DNA of 64,000 nucleotides from Phycomyces nitens. Its lineage: Eukaryota; Mucoromycota; Mucoromycetes; Mucorales; Phycomycetaceae. Both the position numbers and the translations under genes were made by a program. Of the stretch, positions 35,401-46,753 are shown in pieces. The notes beneath the pieces were generated by a model that saw only the letters and a list, made by a program, of their open reading frames with translations, was not told the DNA's origin and ran no database searches. Positions within the stretch are counted from its first letter, which is position 1, and each line of letters opens with the position of its first letter. The stretch is taken from contig JAHRBC010000002.1 in the NCBI GenBank assembly GCA_022702545.1, forward strand, positions 1,736,001 to 1,800,000, written 5' to 3'.

Positions 35401-37320
35401 ATGTATTCAGAGTTTGAACAAACGGTGTTACTGTTACCCAAGGAAAGTTCCACGATTATCCAGAGTGCTCGGAATACAAGTACTACACAAATAACTCTCA
35501 ACAAAAAAAGAAAGAAAGAAAGATTATATAGTCGTATCTATGTGAAAATGAGGGTTAGGTCTGGTTAAACAAAGGCTGCAGGGCGGCATCGCTTATCCGC
35601 CTGCGAGAAGAAAAAAAGAAAGTCTAGATATTCAAATGACCTCATAATTTTTGGCTGCAAAACATATATTCTGGACTACACAAATAGTCTAACTCTAATG
35701 ATTATGTAGATCTCGAAAGATAGCAAATTGTACCCATAGGTAAGCAGCCGTACGGTGCCATTAGACACCTAGATACCTGTATCTAGGCAACGACTTGGAT
35801 AATATATAGATCCAATGGGTTTTTGAATTGATTTATAATCCAAAATAAAAATAAAGTCTAATTGATCTACTGTGAATCCAGTAAAGACTGGAAAAGCTTA
35901 ATATGTATATATTTATATTTTGTAGATTGTTTCGAGAAATTGGTCTTTAAGAAACAGCCGGTTTCCTATTTTGTTTTGTTCCTGAAATATTGAAACAAGC
36001 AGGCTTTGAGACTTTTTGATATTATGTCGGTTATTAGTGCAAATGATTAAATGTTGATTTTTTGGTTTTGTATTGAATTGAATTGAATTGAATTTGTACA
36101 GGCATGACCAGAAAATTAAATTAAAAAAATAATAATAATTCAATATAATCATTTCAGATTTAAACACACCACTTTATAGCAACAGAACTCTCATTCAAAG
36201 GTGTGTATGGTTGCTAAATAAGACTGGAGAGTGGGTAAATAGAATGGTCTTTATATCTTACAGAAGTAGAGTAGCATGCGTGATATATATATGGGATTTG
36301 GATTCCTAGACGTCTGGCTCAATTATATCTATTTATTAATCACAGACTTTCTAGTCCCACCTACACAAGATACATACATATATATTTATATTTTTATATA
36401 TATATAAATATATATGTATCTTTTTAAGAATAATCAAGGCTATAGGCCATTGGTTTCATTTTGGTAATTAAAGAATATATTGATTTCATTGTATTTTTCT
36501 TTGGTGATTTTTATTTTCAAATAGGCCATAAGGAACCAGAAACCACTCTGGATTCTTTAATGACATGAGATGTTTCTGATAAGACTTTATTGATATCCAC
36601 CATGCTGGCTCCTATATATAAAATGAAATAAAATGTTTTTATTATTATTATTATCCATGATAGATGAGATTATGAAACCATGGTAGCGATGGTTACACTT
36701 GAAGGATACCAATAAGGGTTTTCCAGGAATGGACAAAAGACACGCGAAAGTCAATAGATATACAAATCTATACATTTCCTTTGAACGAATTCTGCCGAGT
36801 AAAATCATTAGAGATTTGCTGATCAGATTACAAGCCTGAAACGCGTTTCAAACGAAATATAGAATATATTTTTTTTCTTTTCTTTTCTTCAGCAATTGTC
36901 TTGGGGATTCTGTAAGAAATGATAAATATTTTTGCATAGATGAAACGCATTTTAAAGAAAAAAGACATGTGCCAAGGTATTTAAGAAACCAAACACATGT
37001 CTTGATGGCCAAGGACTGCTTTATATATATAAAAAAAAGGAAAAAAAAAAGGGAAAATGAATTTGGATAATGAGTAGCCTGTAATTTATAGTGAAATCTG
37101 GTGCATTGGAAGAGGACAATTGAGGACAATGTCGATTACTGGAATCTATCAATTGAGCCCTTTAAAGAAATATCTTGCCTATTCCAACTCTTGTTCTTGA
37201 TCCACACACATGCCCATCGTCTCACGTGTATGGGATAGCTCTTGTCGTACGAAATTTGAGAGAAATACCCAAACAAAAAAAAAACGGTGGAAAATAACCC
37301 GGAGCGTGTGCATTGGAGCG
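32453..37320. other. Large gene-poor AT-rich region
   Basis: No intact gene is supported. One coding-looking island ends at 33123 (minus strand, described separately). The rest has poly-A/T runs, TA arrays (33890-33912, 36380-36415), a tandem of AATTG at 36074-36093, and inverted TATA tracts. The region resembles the other gene-poor gaps at 1-5089, 42058-45892 and 62226-63702 in composition and may be decayed mobile DNA. Confidence 0.55.
33123..33205 (-). pseudogene. Possible orphan terminal exon
   Basis: Read on the minus strand, an acceptor-like ATTTAAG near 33206 leads into a short open frame that ends DYEEDLYNEE and a stop at 33123. The acidic C-terminal look and a preceding YYVSDMKPDD suggest a real or relic last exon, but no upstream exons could be joined with confidence. 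Confidence 0.2.
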
Positions 37321-39214
37321 ATGCAAGACAACAAATGGTCACCCGCACAAGAGTCTTTCAACTACATGGCCCTTTCCAACTATCCTTACAGTAACGACTA
37401 TCCACCGCACCCGGCTGGTTCCAATAGCAGTGGTTCGTCTCATCTCGCAATGTCACAACCAATCCAAGGGTAAGTAAACTGCACATCATCCACTTATCAT
37501 TCATCAATTATTTTTTTCCCAGAATGCTTTCAATGTCTCAGCCAACCACTCCACGTCCAGACATAACCAGCCCAACATCCCCAAACGCAAAGATGTCCGG
37601 GCCTCCTAATCTCATCCGCAAACGTCCTCCCTTGCCTTCCCGGGCGTCCAGCTTCACTACCACCACCTTTCATTCCAATCCTTACCCGAATGGAGCTCCC
37701 ATTCGACGTCGCAGAACAGAGTCATCAATGTTCACATTTGAAACCGGACCTGGATTCTCAAACACAAAGCAGTTATTAGAGATATGGAATATGGACCAAA
37801 CTAACGGGTAAGGTTACAAGCATTCTTGCCAGACCCTTAACGCACACACACACACACACAAACTTTCTCTCTCTATAGATACCATATGCAGATTCAAGTT
37901 AAAATGGACCGAGGCTTCTTTCGGGCTGACCAAGACTGGACTTGCTATCGACGCAACTACTTCCAAGTCAGTGCAGCATTCGAAGTACATGGCCTGAATT
38001 ATCTTTTGCAATCTCCTGAAATACCCTGTCTTGTCAAGACTGAAAACCAAGAACTCCATCAAGTAGACTTCTTTTCGATTGGTGTCGGGGCACGTATTTC
38101 GAGTGGCGAAAAGAAGATTGATCTCGTACAGCACACCCCCAAGCGTGACAAGGGTCCTCAGATGGTTCCTGAACCTCGCATGGTACGTGCAGGCGGAAAT
38201 CTTCATCTGGCCACCGTAGGTTCCAACCACAACGTCGTTACCTTTGAACGCATGCAATTCAAAACCGCCACGGCCAACAATGGGAAGAGACGTGCTGCCC
38301 AGCAATACTATGAAATCGTCGTGGATCTGTATGCCAATACCTCTTCTGAAAAATCCTTCCGTGTTGCCACATGCGTATCTGCTCCTCTTGTGGTCCGTGG
38401 CCGTAGTCCAGGTCATTATGCAGATTCACATACACGCTATCAAGACATTGAAAACGGAGGTCCTCCTGTACCTCCACCACAGCCTGGTTTTGGAATTGGT
38501 ATGGAAGAGCAGCGTTATGGTGGAGGCCCTATTCATTCGCGTTATATGAGTCTGCCCACATCGCCTGCAAATGATTTTGGCTACCAGTCTGGATATCAGG
38601 GATATCCTTACCAGGCCTATACTTCAGTAGTGTCGCCTACTAATCTGCCGTCTTCTGCAAGATCGGATGACAGCAACCAATCTATGCGTGCCGATGTACC
38701 CTTCATGGTCAACCCTGCTCCTTATTCGTTAAATCAGCAGCAGCAACAACAGCAGCAACAACAACAACAACACCAACAACAACAACAGCAACAGCAACAA
38801 CAACAAGCTCCTTCTGGAAGTAGCAGTAGCCATGATGGTGCGTACTTTCCATCTGGCCATCCCATGGACACTTCCATGGCACATTCTCGTATTACTTCGT
38901 CGTCTTCTTCCAACAACAGCCAGTCAGTCTATGACCGCCAGGAACCCTACTCATCTATCAAACCCGAGCCGATTGGGGAAATTGGACCTGACAAATATTG
39001 GCCTGGTCCTCCTGTTCAGCGACAATACCCTAATGATGTAAATGTACGATATGCACCCCAACATCATCACCAGCAACATCAACAAGGCTATGTAGGATCT
39101 GGTTATCCTTATGCCAACCACCACGACAACAATGGACCTTTTCCACCTGTTCTTGACCCTTCTATTAACACCAGTAGGCCCATGTCGCCCGACAAGCACT
39201 TTTCTGCCTCTTAA
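37321..39214 (+). CDS. NDT80/PhoG-like transcription factor
   Basis: Three exons, 37321-37469, 37523-37807 and 37879-39214, give 589 aa. The middle of the protein is an Ndt80 (PhoG-like) DNA-binding domain with an Ig-like fold: YHMQIQVKMDRGFFRADQDW, TCYRRNYFQVSAAFE, KKIDLVQHTPKRDKGPQ, VTFERMQFKTATANNGKRRA and the diagnostic VSAPLVVRGRSPGHY. In other fungi this family controls meiosis, nutrient sensing, protease secretion and heterokaryon incompatibility. The N-terminus is Pro/Ser-rich with a basic RKRPPLP patch. The C-terminal third is low complexity with a polyglutamine block coded by CAG/CAA (38738-38807, with one His break). An ATG at 37210 in the same frame is an alternative start. Confidence 0.88.
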
Positions 39215-39749
39215 TGCCAAAGTACTTTTTTATTTTTTCCCCTCTATTATTACTATCCACCTTTTTTTTTCTTTTTATAACTATAATTTATATAATTTAT
39301 ATATATATATATATACACATATATATTTATTTATTTATCTATCTATATATTACCCTATTTACTAAACCAAGAAGTATTCCTTTCACACACCAAAAAAAAA
39401 GAAAGAAAAAGAAAAAGAAAAAGAAACGCACAACACACACACACACACTAAAACACACACACACGTACCAACACACGCACCAACACACGCCCACGCACCT
39501 ACACAACTACTTTTTCTTATTTTACCACCCCTTTTCTACCTTTATATTTTAATGATATATATTTTCTGTATACCCTCAAGACCGATTATTTTATGATATC
39601 TATAGTAATAATATATATATAAATATTTTTATATATATATATAGTGCCCATGAATGTCAAGTACACACAGACTTGGTGATCCAATTGGTGTGACTGCTAA
39701 TGTTATTTTATATTAAGGAACCCGGGAATCATCACTTTTCTTCTTTACA
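39215..39749. other. Intergenic region with CA and TA repeats
   Basis: Between the NDT80-like stop and the hydrolase start. It holds AT-rich 3' sequence, an AG-rich run (39391-39425), a CA-rich stretch (39432-39505) and TA arrays near 39607-39645. No gene. Confidence 0.65.
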
Positions 39750-40867
39750 ATGTTCATTCGTCGATTAGCTCAGACCACCCAGAGACATTACTCATCGAGC
39801 ACTGTAAAGCTGACCTTTGACAAGTACTCGGCCTCATCAGACAAGTCGCCTCTTGTCATTTGTCATGGTCTTTTTGGTTCCAAGCAGAATTGGAAATCAC
39901 TTGCAAAGGCCATGGCCACACGTCTTGACCGTGACATTTATGCCATTGTAATTATCGTTTTATTATTTAATTTATTTTTTTATTTTTATTTAGTTTTGTA
40001 TATATACACATTTAGAGCATTTTCTTTAGTATATATATATATATATTAAACAGTATGTTTTTAGGATTTGCGTAACCACGGCGATAGTCCTCATGAAGCA
40101 ATCCACACCTATGATGCAATGTCTAATGATCTAATGTCATTTATTGACGAGAACAATATTCAAAACCCGGTTTTACTTGGACATTCAATGTAAATATATA
40201 TATGAATATATATATATATATATATATATAAGCACAATTATTCATCTTGTTTTAATGCTTCTTAAAAGGGGTGGAAAGGTTGTCATGGAAACTGCTTTTA
40301 AGGCCCCCTCGACAATCTCCAAGCTGATTGTGGTAGATATGCCACCAGTCTCTCTAAAAGTCTCGCGCAACTTTGCAGCCTACATTGAGGCCATGAAGGA
40401 AATCGAACAGGCAAATGTCCGCAAACAGAGTGAGGCCGATGCCATATTGGCCCAACACGAACCAAATATCGGTGTGCGTATGTTTCTATTGACCAATCTT
40501 CGACGCCAAAAAGACGGTACCATGAAGTTCCGTGTGCCACTTTCTATCCTTGGAAAGGCTTTGTCCAATGTGGGCGACTTTGATACGGCCGGAAAGGTTT
40601 ATGAGAACCAGACGTTGTTTATTGCGGGTGGAAAGAGTCCTTATTATCCCCCGTTTATCGAACATGCTGACCAGATCCAACAAATGTTTCCAAATTCGCG
40701 TCTCGAGGTCGTAAAGGAAGCAAACCATTGGGGTAAGTGAAAGGGATATTACAATTTGATGCATTTTTTATATATATTATATATGTATGTATGTATGTAT
40801 AGTCCACGCCGAGCAGCCTGAACAGGTATTGAAACTTGTCTCTGGATTCTTAAACGAGGCAAAATAA
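39750..40867 (+). CDS. IMO32: Mitochondrial alpha/beta hydrolase, ABHD11/Imo32 type
   Basis: Four exons, 39750-39947, 40065-40189, 40269-40732 and 40803-40867, keep frame and give 283 aa. The N-terminus MFIRRLAQTTQRHYSSS is a plausible mitochondrial targeting sequence. The fold is marked by LVICHGLFGSKQNWKSLAKA (oxyanion region), DLRNHGDSPH, the nucleophile elbow GHSMGGKVVMETA (Ser in GHSMG), LIVVDMPPV, and the C-terminal ANHWVHAEQPEQV with the catalytic His. ABHD11 members guard lipoylated 2-oxoglutarate dehydrogenase in animals; the yeast homologue Imo32 is a matrix protein. Two introns hold TA arrays, and one of them splits the Met codon of GHSMGG. Confidence 0.9.
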
Positions 40868-41141
40868 GTAAAACAAGCAAAAAAGAAAGAGTATTGGTTA
40901 CATAGTACATAGTATTTAGATTGTTTAAAGCATACCACCTTTATAAATTATATTAAGTTTTTTTTTGGGGGTTTAATATACCATAGTCTTCAATTGACAC
41001 ACGGATACTTTGAATGATTGAGAAAGAACAGTAGGCTGGGAATTGATATATGTAAAGAGATATATGTGCATATGTGCATATGTGCATATGTGCATAAGTT
41101 AAAAGGCGGTAAAGGGAGGAGGAGGAGGAGGGGTAGCACAT

Positions 41142-42057
41142 TTATTCTATTGTGGATTGACATTTGTGAACCGCCAATAGTTCTTTAAGGTGCATTATTT
41201 CATCTTTGAGCTGGGCTGTCTCTATCTGTAGTAGCCTGTTATCTTCTGAAAGATATTCTACCTTTTCCTGCAGATTATTTAACCACTGCTTTTTACGCTG
41301 GCGGCATTTGAGAGCAGCTATATGGATATAGATATACATATATATATAATATGTGATTAAAAGACCAATTGATAAAGATTGTCCCCGTACCTTGTCGATT
41401 CCTCTCCAAGAACAATGCCCGCTTTTCATTCTCGGAAGGCTCGACTGGTGTTTTTGGAGAGGGTTCTGGTATCGGCTTCTGAGACTTTCGGGCGCGTTTC
41501 TTTTGTGGACTTGAAGACTTTGGGGACTTTTCTTTTGGTTCTTGAAGAACCGGCCTTGGTTCAGAGGGCACTAGTTGACGTTTAAGACTCTGTGATTCTG
41601 TTGCATTGGTAAATAAAAAAGGCTTTGAGTACAAACTAGAATATATACTGATATGAAAAGATTTATATTTCTGGCCTGTTGACAATCGTTGAACCTACCA
41701 GCAAACAGCTTCTTGTTAATGTTTCCTTGGAATTGCCATGGCTGCCTAGACCTTGATGGCAATGCTTTTGAAAAGCTGCTCTCAAATGGATTCCTTTCTG
41801 CTAAAAGACTGAGCCTAGGAACCTTCTGAGCGCGATTGGTGCAAGATGAGATATCTGATGTCAGCTGACCTTGATTTTTAACGGTGATGAAAGGGAGCGG
41901 TCAAGCAAGACTTCTAATATTTTCACTTGATATTACTTTTTTGTATTTCTTTACCCCTTTGGTTTGAAGCATCTGTGCTTCTTGAATATTTTTTAGACCC
42001 AGTAAATCGCCAGCCAGCAAAGTTTGAGGGATTTTGAATAGGTTGGTTGTCGCCCAT
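41142..42057 (-). CDS. bZIP transcription factor, Atf1/ATF2 type
   Basis: Minus-strand gene of about five exons starting MGDNQPIQNPSNF at 42057. The first exon ends at 41955; the last, ending at 41142, starts just after the junction at the G of ERNRQ|AALKC. The DNA-binding part reads EKRALFLERNRQAALKCRQR, followed by KKQW and a leucine zipper (VEYLSEDNRLL, LKDEIMHLKELL) and a final HKC. This spelling, especially ERNRQAALKCRQRKKQWL, is that of the ATF/CREB subgroup including fission yeast Atf1, which acts downstream of the stress MAPK. The middle exon is Lys/Ser/Pro-rich. The protein is only about 230 aa, shorter than Atf1, and the known N-terminal stress domains are not evident. Confidence 0.82.
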
Positions 42058-43401
42058 TTTGTAAAGGCAAAAAAAGGTGGATACAATTGATAATTAACTA
42101 TTGACTATCGAGATTTCTTAGTGTTTTTTTCTTCTTCTTCGTTTTCTATTCCTGTTCTTTAGCAATAAGATAAAACGGCAGAAAAGCAAAGTAAAAAGAG
42201 GTCTTTATACATGTTTGAATATTTGTTTGTACCAAGAATTAAAATAAAAAAAAAGGAATGGAACCCGATGGAAGGATTTAGAAGATGTCTAAATGTTGTA
42301 GATTCTCAACATTACCAACCAGATGTTGTTTACAATCCACAACTGCAAGTCATGGCAATCTCTTGCTTACAGTATCCTTGATTATTTATTTATTTTTCAT
42401 ACTACCAATATATTGGCTTTGTTGTTTGAGATGTTGACTGCTTATTATCTGGTAATCATTAAAAGGCTTTCTAAAAGAAAATATAGAATGTTCTGGAAGG
42501 ATCATCGAAGCATTCCAGATTTGTTCCATTTCTTTTTGCCTTGAGCAACACCAATGGATGTCTTTTTCATTAAACCCTTGTTGATGTCCTTTTTTTTTTT
42601 GGTTATCAAATGCACGTACGGCTATGAATAGTATCAAAATCACACGGAAGCAACAGGCATGAATCATCTTATAAATATAGGATGCTATATACTCTGCATT
42701 CAGCAGCAACCTTGAACCCCAAGAGCGATAGTCTTTAAAAGGTGGTCTTTATAGGATAAAGGCTATGGTTTTGCAAGACTGGTTATAAATAAAGACCTTG
42801 TTTTTTTTTACGTTGAATTATAGGCACCAGATGGGGTCCAAGGTCCTGATATTCTTTGCAATTGACCATTATCTGGTCAGCCTGAAAGAATAGTTTGCTT
42901 AAAAGCAATAGAAACCTTTCAATGTAAATGTTGCAATGTACAACTTTTCTATTGACATAAAAACCAAATAGTTGAATTTTCAAGCTGGTAATTGTATTCA
43001 CTATACTTTTCCATCTATTTAATCGAATAGACTGTTTTCTCTTTGGCATCTTGTTCACCAGGAGACTAGTAACTAAATACATCAATGATCTATAATAATA
43101 AGAATAAAAAACTAGTTGCTCACAATGTGAGGAAGTTCAAATGCTATTCAAGTCCCCAGTTCCTGGAATTGTCCTACTTTCAATTAAACGACCTGCCTTT
43201 GTTTGGTATACAAAGACTAGCCTTGATTAGCGTGGTTATATCACGAATACATTGAATGCCGAGCGACAGAACTTTGTCAGCCTCAGGAGAGGTACCTTGA
43301 CACTTTGGTATTTATGGTTCCAAAGAGTGGCCAACACGCTCAACAGAAGACTGGTCTAAAAATATGATTATAATTATTTCAAAGTATTCCTACGACCATT
43401 T

Positions 43402-43404
43402 CCC

Positions 43405-43435
<31 letters not shown>

Positions 43436-43446
43436 AAAAAAAAAAA
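43402..43446. repeat. Fused homopolymers C24 then A21
   Basis: An uninterrupted run of about 24 C followed directly by about 21 A. Such runs are hard to sequence, so the lengths may be wrong. Confidence 0.85.
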
Positions 43447-44599
43447 CCTTCTTCTTTTTTTCCTGCTGTATTATTATTCTTACACCAGGCACCATTTGAC
43501 TGCTATTGAGAAACAAGACCATCATTTTTGCATCTAGTGTAACTATAAAGAATTTCAATATATTGCAAGCAAGTCTAGTTTTCAGACTTCTCACTTGTTA
43601 GCCAACAATGACTTTCTTTCGTGATACTAAAGCACTTTAGAATGGTTCTTGATCTACCCAAAGATCGGGTACTGTCATTTTAGTAAAAATAGAAGAAGAA
43701 AAGTCCATAATCTTGGTGGAAATTGCACATGCAATAGTTGAATGGCTCAAATGCTCAAGTTGTCTGTCATCACCTTTTTAGAAAGGCACCCAGTCTTAAA
43801 TTAGGGTATTGTTGGTAAAGAAGCTCCAAAGAAAAAAAACCTATTCCGAGTTGGGACTAAAGAGGCTAGATTAAAGAAACACGCTCAGGGAAATTTCCAC
43901 TGTACTAAAGACGCGAGTGGGCAGTCTTTGTCTCTTTGCCATCCATAGAAAAGGTGTCTTTGTGGACTGCCGAGATTCCATATATTTTAGCCATCTATAC
44001 GACCAGAGTCTGATAAAGTCAAAATAATGAGCTTTTTGGTTAGGTAGCAGCAAGGCCCGTGAAGAATCATGGGCATATTATCCTTTTATAAAATCGATTG
44101 TTCTCCCTACTCAATTTCCATTCTTACCAAATAATCTTTCTCATCCTTGTTTTCTGGATTTTTACATAAAAGGTCTATGAAAACCTAGGAGTGAAATGCT
44201 ATATCCATCAAAAAACTTGGCATTTTGCTATGCACAATATCTTGTTTGCCTCAAATATACAATCTGGCATAGACATGCAATATATTTCTCACATACATAC
44301 TCTTACTTTTTATCATAATGGATTATAATATCCAACTTTTTTAGTTTATTTTTTTTAATAAACTGGTACTCTTGGTCTTGCTACCCAACCAGGATATGCC
44401 CATGTTTGATAGAGGTCATACTTGGACTGTTTGGTGGCCTTGGCATATGGCACACTTTGAGCCTTTCTTTCTTTTTCTTTTTGTTCATCATTTAAAATTC
44501 AGTCTTGACTTTTTACAGTGAGCATTATCCTCTTGATATATAAACTCTTTCTCGTTTTATCAAAAGTCTATATAGGTTTGTCAAGTATGCGTTTGAGTG

Positions 44600-44950
44600 T
44601 TTTTAAAGAACCTGCGACTCCCGTCCATGCACATCCCTAAATCATGATGAACATTCACCAAATCCACATGATTCCATTTTTGGGAAAAAGCATAAATCTT
44701 GGTTCATCGCTCCAGATGACACGATTCCATCTGTGATTGATCTCTCTAAAGACATGTTGACAAGTCCCAGTCGTTTCTTTCTGTGCACTTTTCTTTAATA
44801 ACAGTGGCATGTAGATTGGTCGAAAAAAAAGAATGTGCTGATTCTACAAATGATTCTGCGAATTGTAGACTTGGAGGTTGAATGACCCACTGTGACTGAC
44901 ATCAGGGCTATAAAATGTCCAACTAGCCTGCTCATAATTTTCATTTTCCT
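44600..44950 (-). mobile_element. Degraded Tc1/mariner transposase
   Basis: On the minus strand, 44658-44732 encodes RWNRVIWSDEPRFMLFPKNG and continues IMWIW, matching the Tc1 catalytic block around the second Asp (WxxVIxSDE-F-LF---G---VWR). Just upstream, 44830-44910 encodes GHSTSKSTIRRII, the helix-turn-helix part of the DNA-binding region. The pieces lie in different frames with stop codons between, and the third catalytic residue was not found. I did not identify terminal inverted repeats. A decayed, non-autonomous copy. Confidence 0.7.
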
Positions 44951-45504
44951 TTAATTTCATTGCCCAAATGCTGCTAGTATTAGGCATTGCTTATATTTGT
45001 ACATCCTTTTTTTTTGCTAGGAAGATGCGGTTTAAATGAGAAAAAGAGGAATACTTTAATATTGCTTCTTTATTTTGTGGGGTCTTGCTGATTTTATTTA
45101 TTATTGGTATGTGTTTGTATTTCTTTATACTTACGATTGTATGAAAAAAGTAAAAAGTCAAGCCATTCTTTTAGAATGTCTAGATAATGGCCAATCGCAG
45201 TAACTTTTAAAGACATTCGTTATCGGGGTCCAAGGTTGCTGTTGAATGCAGAGTAGACAAAATACTATGGTTATCAAGAGAACTCATGCTTGTTTCTTTT
45301 TCTTTTTTCGTGTGTGCGCCTTGTGCTATTCAAGGCTTTAATAAAGTAACGCGCCTTTATAAAAGCAACATCCATCGGTGGTGTTCCATAATATATATAT
45401 ATATTCTCTGTTCTTTGCAGAATCAATAGATTCGTTTTAAACTTTCTGCGTTTCCTCGTACAGATCCATATTCTCCAAATTAGGCGTTTTATATTATATT
45501 TTTG

Positions 45505-45518
45505 GTTACCATGGCAAC
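45505..45518. promoter_or_regulatory. Near-perfect RFX X-box
   Basis: GTTACCATGGCAAC has both X-box half-sites (GTTACC and GGCAAC) around a central AT. It lies 375 bases upstream of the DUF4112 start codon at 45893, a reasonable distance for a fungal regulatory site. Function is inferred only. Confidence 0.4.
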
Positions 45519-45892
45519 AAATGGAAATCTAATATGTTTTAATAGTCTCCCACTGAAATCATCCCACTTGTTTTGTAAGTATAAAGTAGTAAGATATAGT
45601 GCCCTGTATTTTAGCTTGGATATATTGGATCTGGAATGACAGCGAGAATAATGCCTTTGACCGACGTATAAATGATGTCTTTTATGATATCCTAAATAGG
45701 GACAAGCCCGACGGACTATTTTTACACGTATATCCGCCATGACATATACAGCCCTCTGTGTGTCTGTGTGTGTGTGTGTGTGGGTTTGTAAAAAAAAAAA
45801 ATATCAAGAAAAAAACAAGAATCAAATCGCCACTTGTCCCTCTTTTTCTTCCTCTTACCTTTTTTTTTCAACACCACCCCCCAGAGAAGATC

Positions 45893-46753
45893 ATGACAAC
45901 TATAGCCAAACGCCTGGTGATTGGCAAGGCGGCAGAAAGATTCAACAGACCCTCAGTGGCAGCAACAGATTCTGAAATCAAGGCAGCCATCGAAGAAGCC
46001 GCCCACTCCAAGAAGAGACATTGGTGGCAGTCAAAGACAACGCCAGACATAATCCTTAGTGAAAGAGATCGAGCTGTTTTGAAAAGTGTAAAGAAAAGGG
46101 CAGTCTATCTTGACAAGGGATTCGACTGTTGCTGCTGTCAGATTGGCTTGGATCCTATCATTGGTAATATATAGATATAGATATAGATAGATATATAGAT
46201 GAATTGCAAGTTATTCATGGTTGGATTTCTAGGCTTAATTCCTGTGGTTGGAGATGCGATAAGTATGATAATGGCACTTCAGATTGTACGGATAGCCTCA
46301 AAAGCAGATCTTCCACGGAATGTGTTACTCCAGATGCTTGGAAATGTGTTTATGGACTTTTTGGTAGGACAAGAACAGGATTGATTTATCAAGGATGTTT
46401 AATGACTGTTTCCAAAGGTTGGACTGACGCCTGTTGCTGGTGATATTCTTGATGTCTTGTTCAAGTGCAACTGGAGAAATGCTCAATTGTTGGAGGAATA
46501 CCTAATGTTAAGGCGAAGAGATGAGATTAGAGCTGAGAAAGGACTATTGGTTCATGCAGATGGAGAGTCTTCCCGCTCTTATGCACAGGTTGCAGCCTCG
46601 GCTAGTCATCCTCAAGGCACCCAAACACATTTGAAACCTGGACAATCAACTACTACTGACTCTGTTGTGATTCCCATTCCACCAGAACAAACGCCCAAGA
46701 AAAATCAGTATGGTACATTCTTTACCTGGCTGCGTTCTTCAGATACCTCTTGA
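45893..46753 (+). CDS. DUF4112 membrane protein
   Basis: Three exons, 45893-46163, 46233-46363 and 46418-46753, keep frame and give 245 aa. The DUF4112 signature is complete: GLDPIIGLIPVVGDAISMIM, then PRNVLLQMLGNVFMDFLVGL, then TPVAGDILDVLFKCNWRNAQLLEEY. The paired PxxGD motifs lie in hydrophobic segments, which suggests two short membrane-inserted hairpins. A basic helical N-terminus precedes and a polar tail with SRSYAQVAASASHP follows. The biochemical role of this family is unknown in fungi and bacteria. The ATG at 45893 is preferred because the upstream in-frame codons are encoded by TG repeats and poly-A. Confidence 0.88.

Larger units (their letters stand above)
42058..45892. other. 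Gene-poor region with transposon relic
   Basis: No intact gene. It holds a fused poly-C/poly-A tract (43402-43446), a Tc1/mariner transposase relic (44600-44950), and an X-box palindrome at 45505-45518. The final 370 bases must contain the promoter of the DUF4112 gene, with a TG array near 45762-45782. A short minus-strand stretch at 44385-44460 reads PYAKATKQSKYDLYQTWAYP to a stop near 44385; I cannot name it. Confidence 0.55.

Noticed and set aside
35247..35568. Overlapping 85-99 codon frames on both strands
   Set aside because: Low-complexity Lys/Tyr/Ile composition in AT-rich DNA, with no motif.
37814..38416. 200-codon minus-strand frame opposite the NDT80-like gene
   Set aside because: The plus strand carries the unmistakable Ndt80 domain; the antisense frame has no motif.
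38734..38916. Minus-strand frame with a long Cys run
   Set aside because: It is the antisense of the CAG/CAA polyglutamine block.
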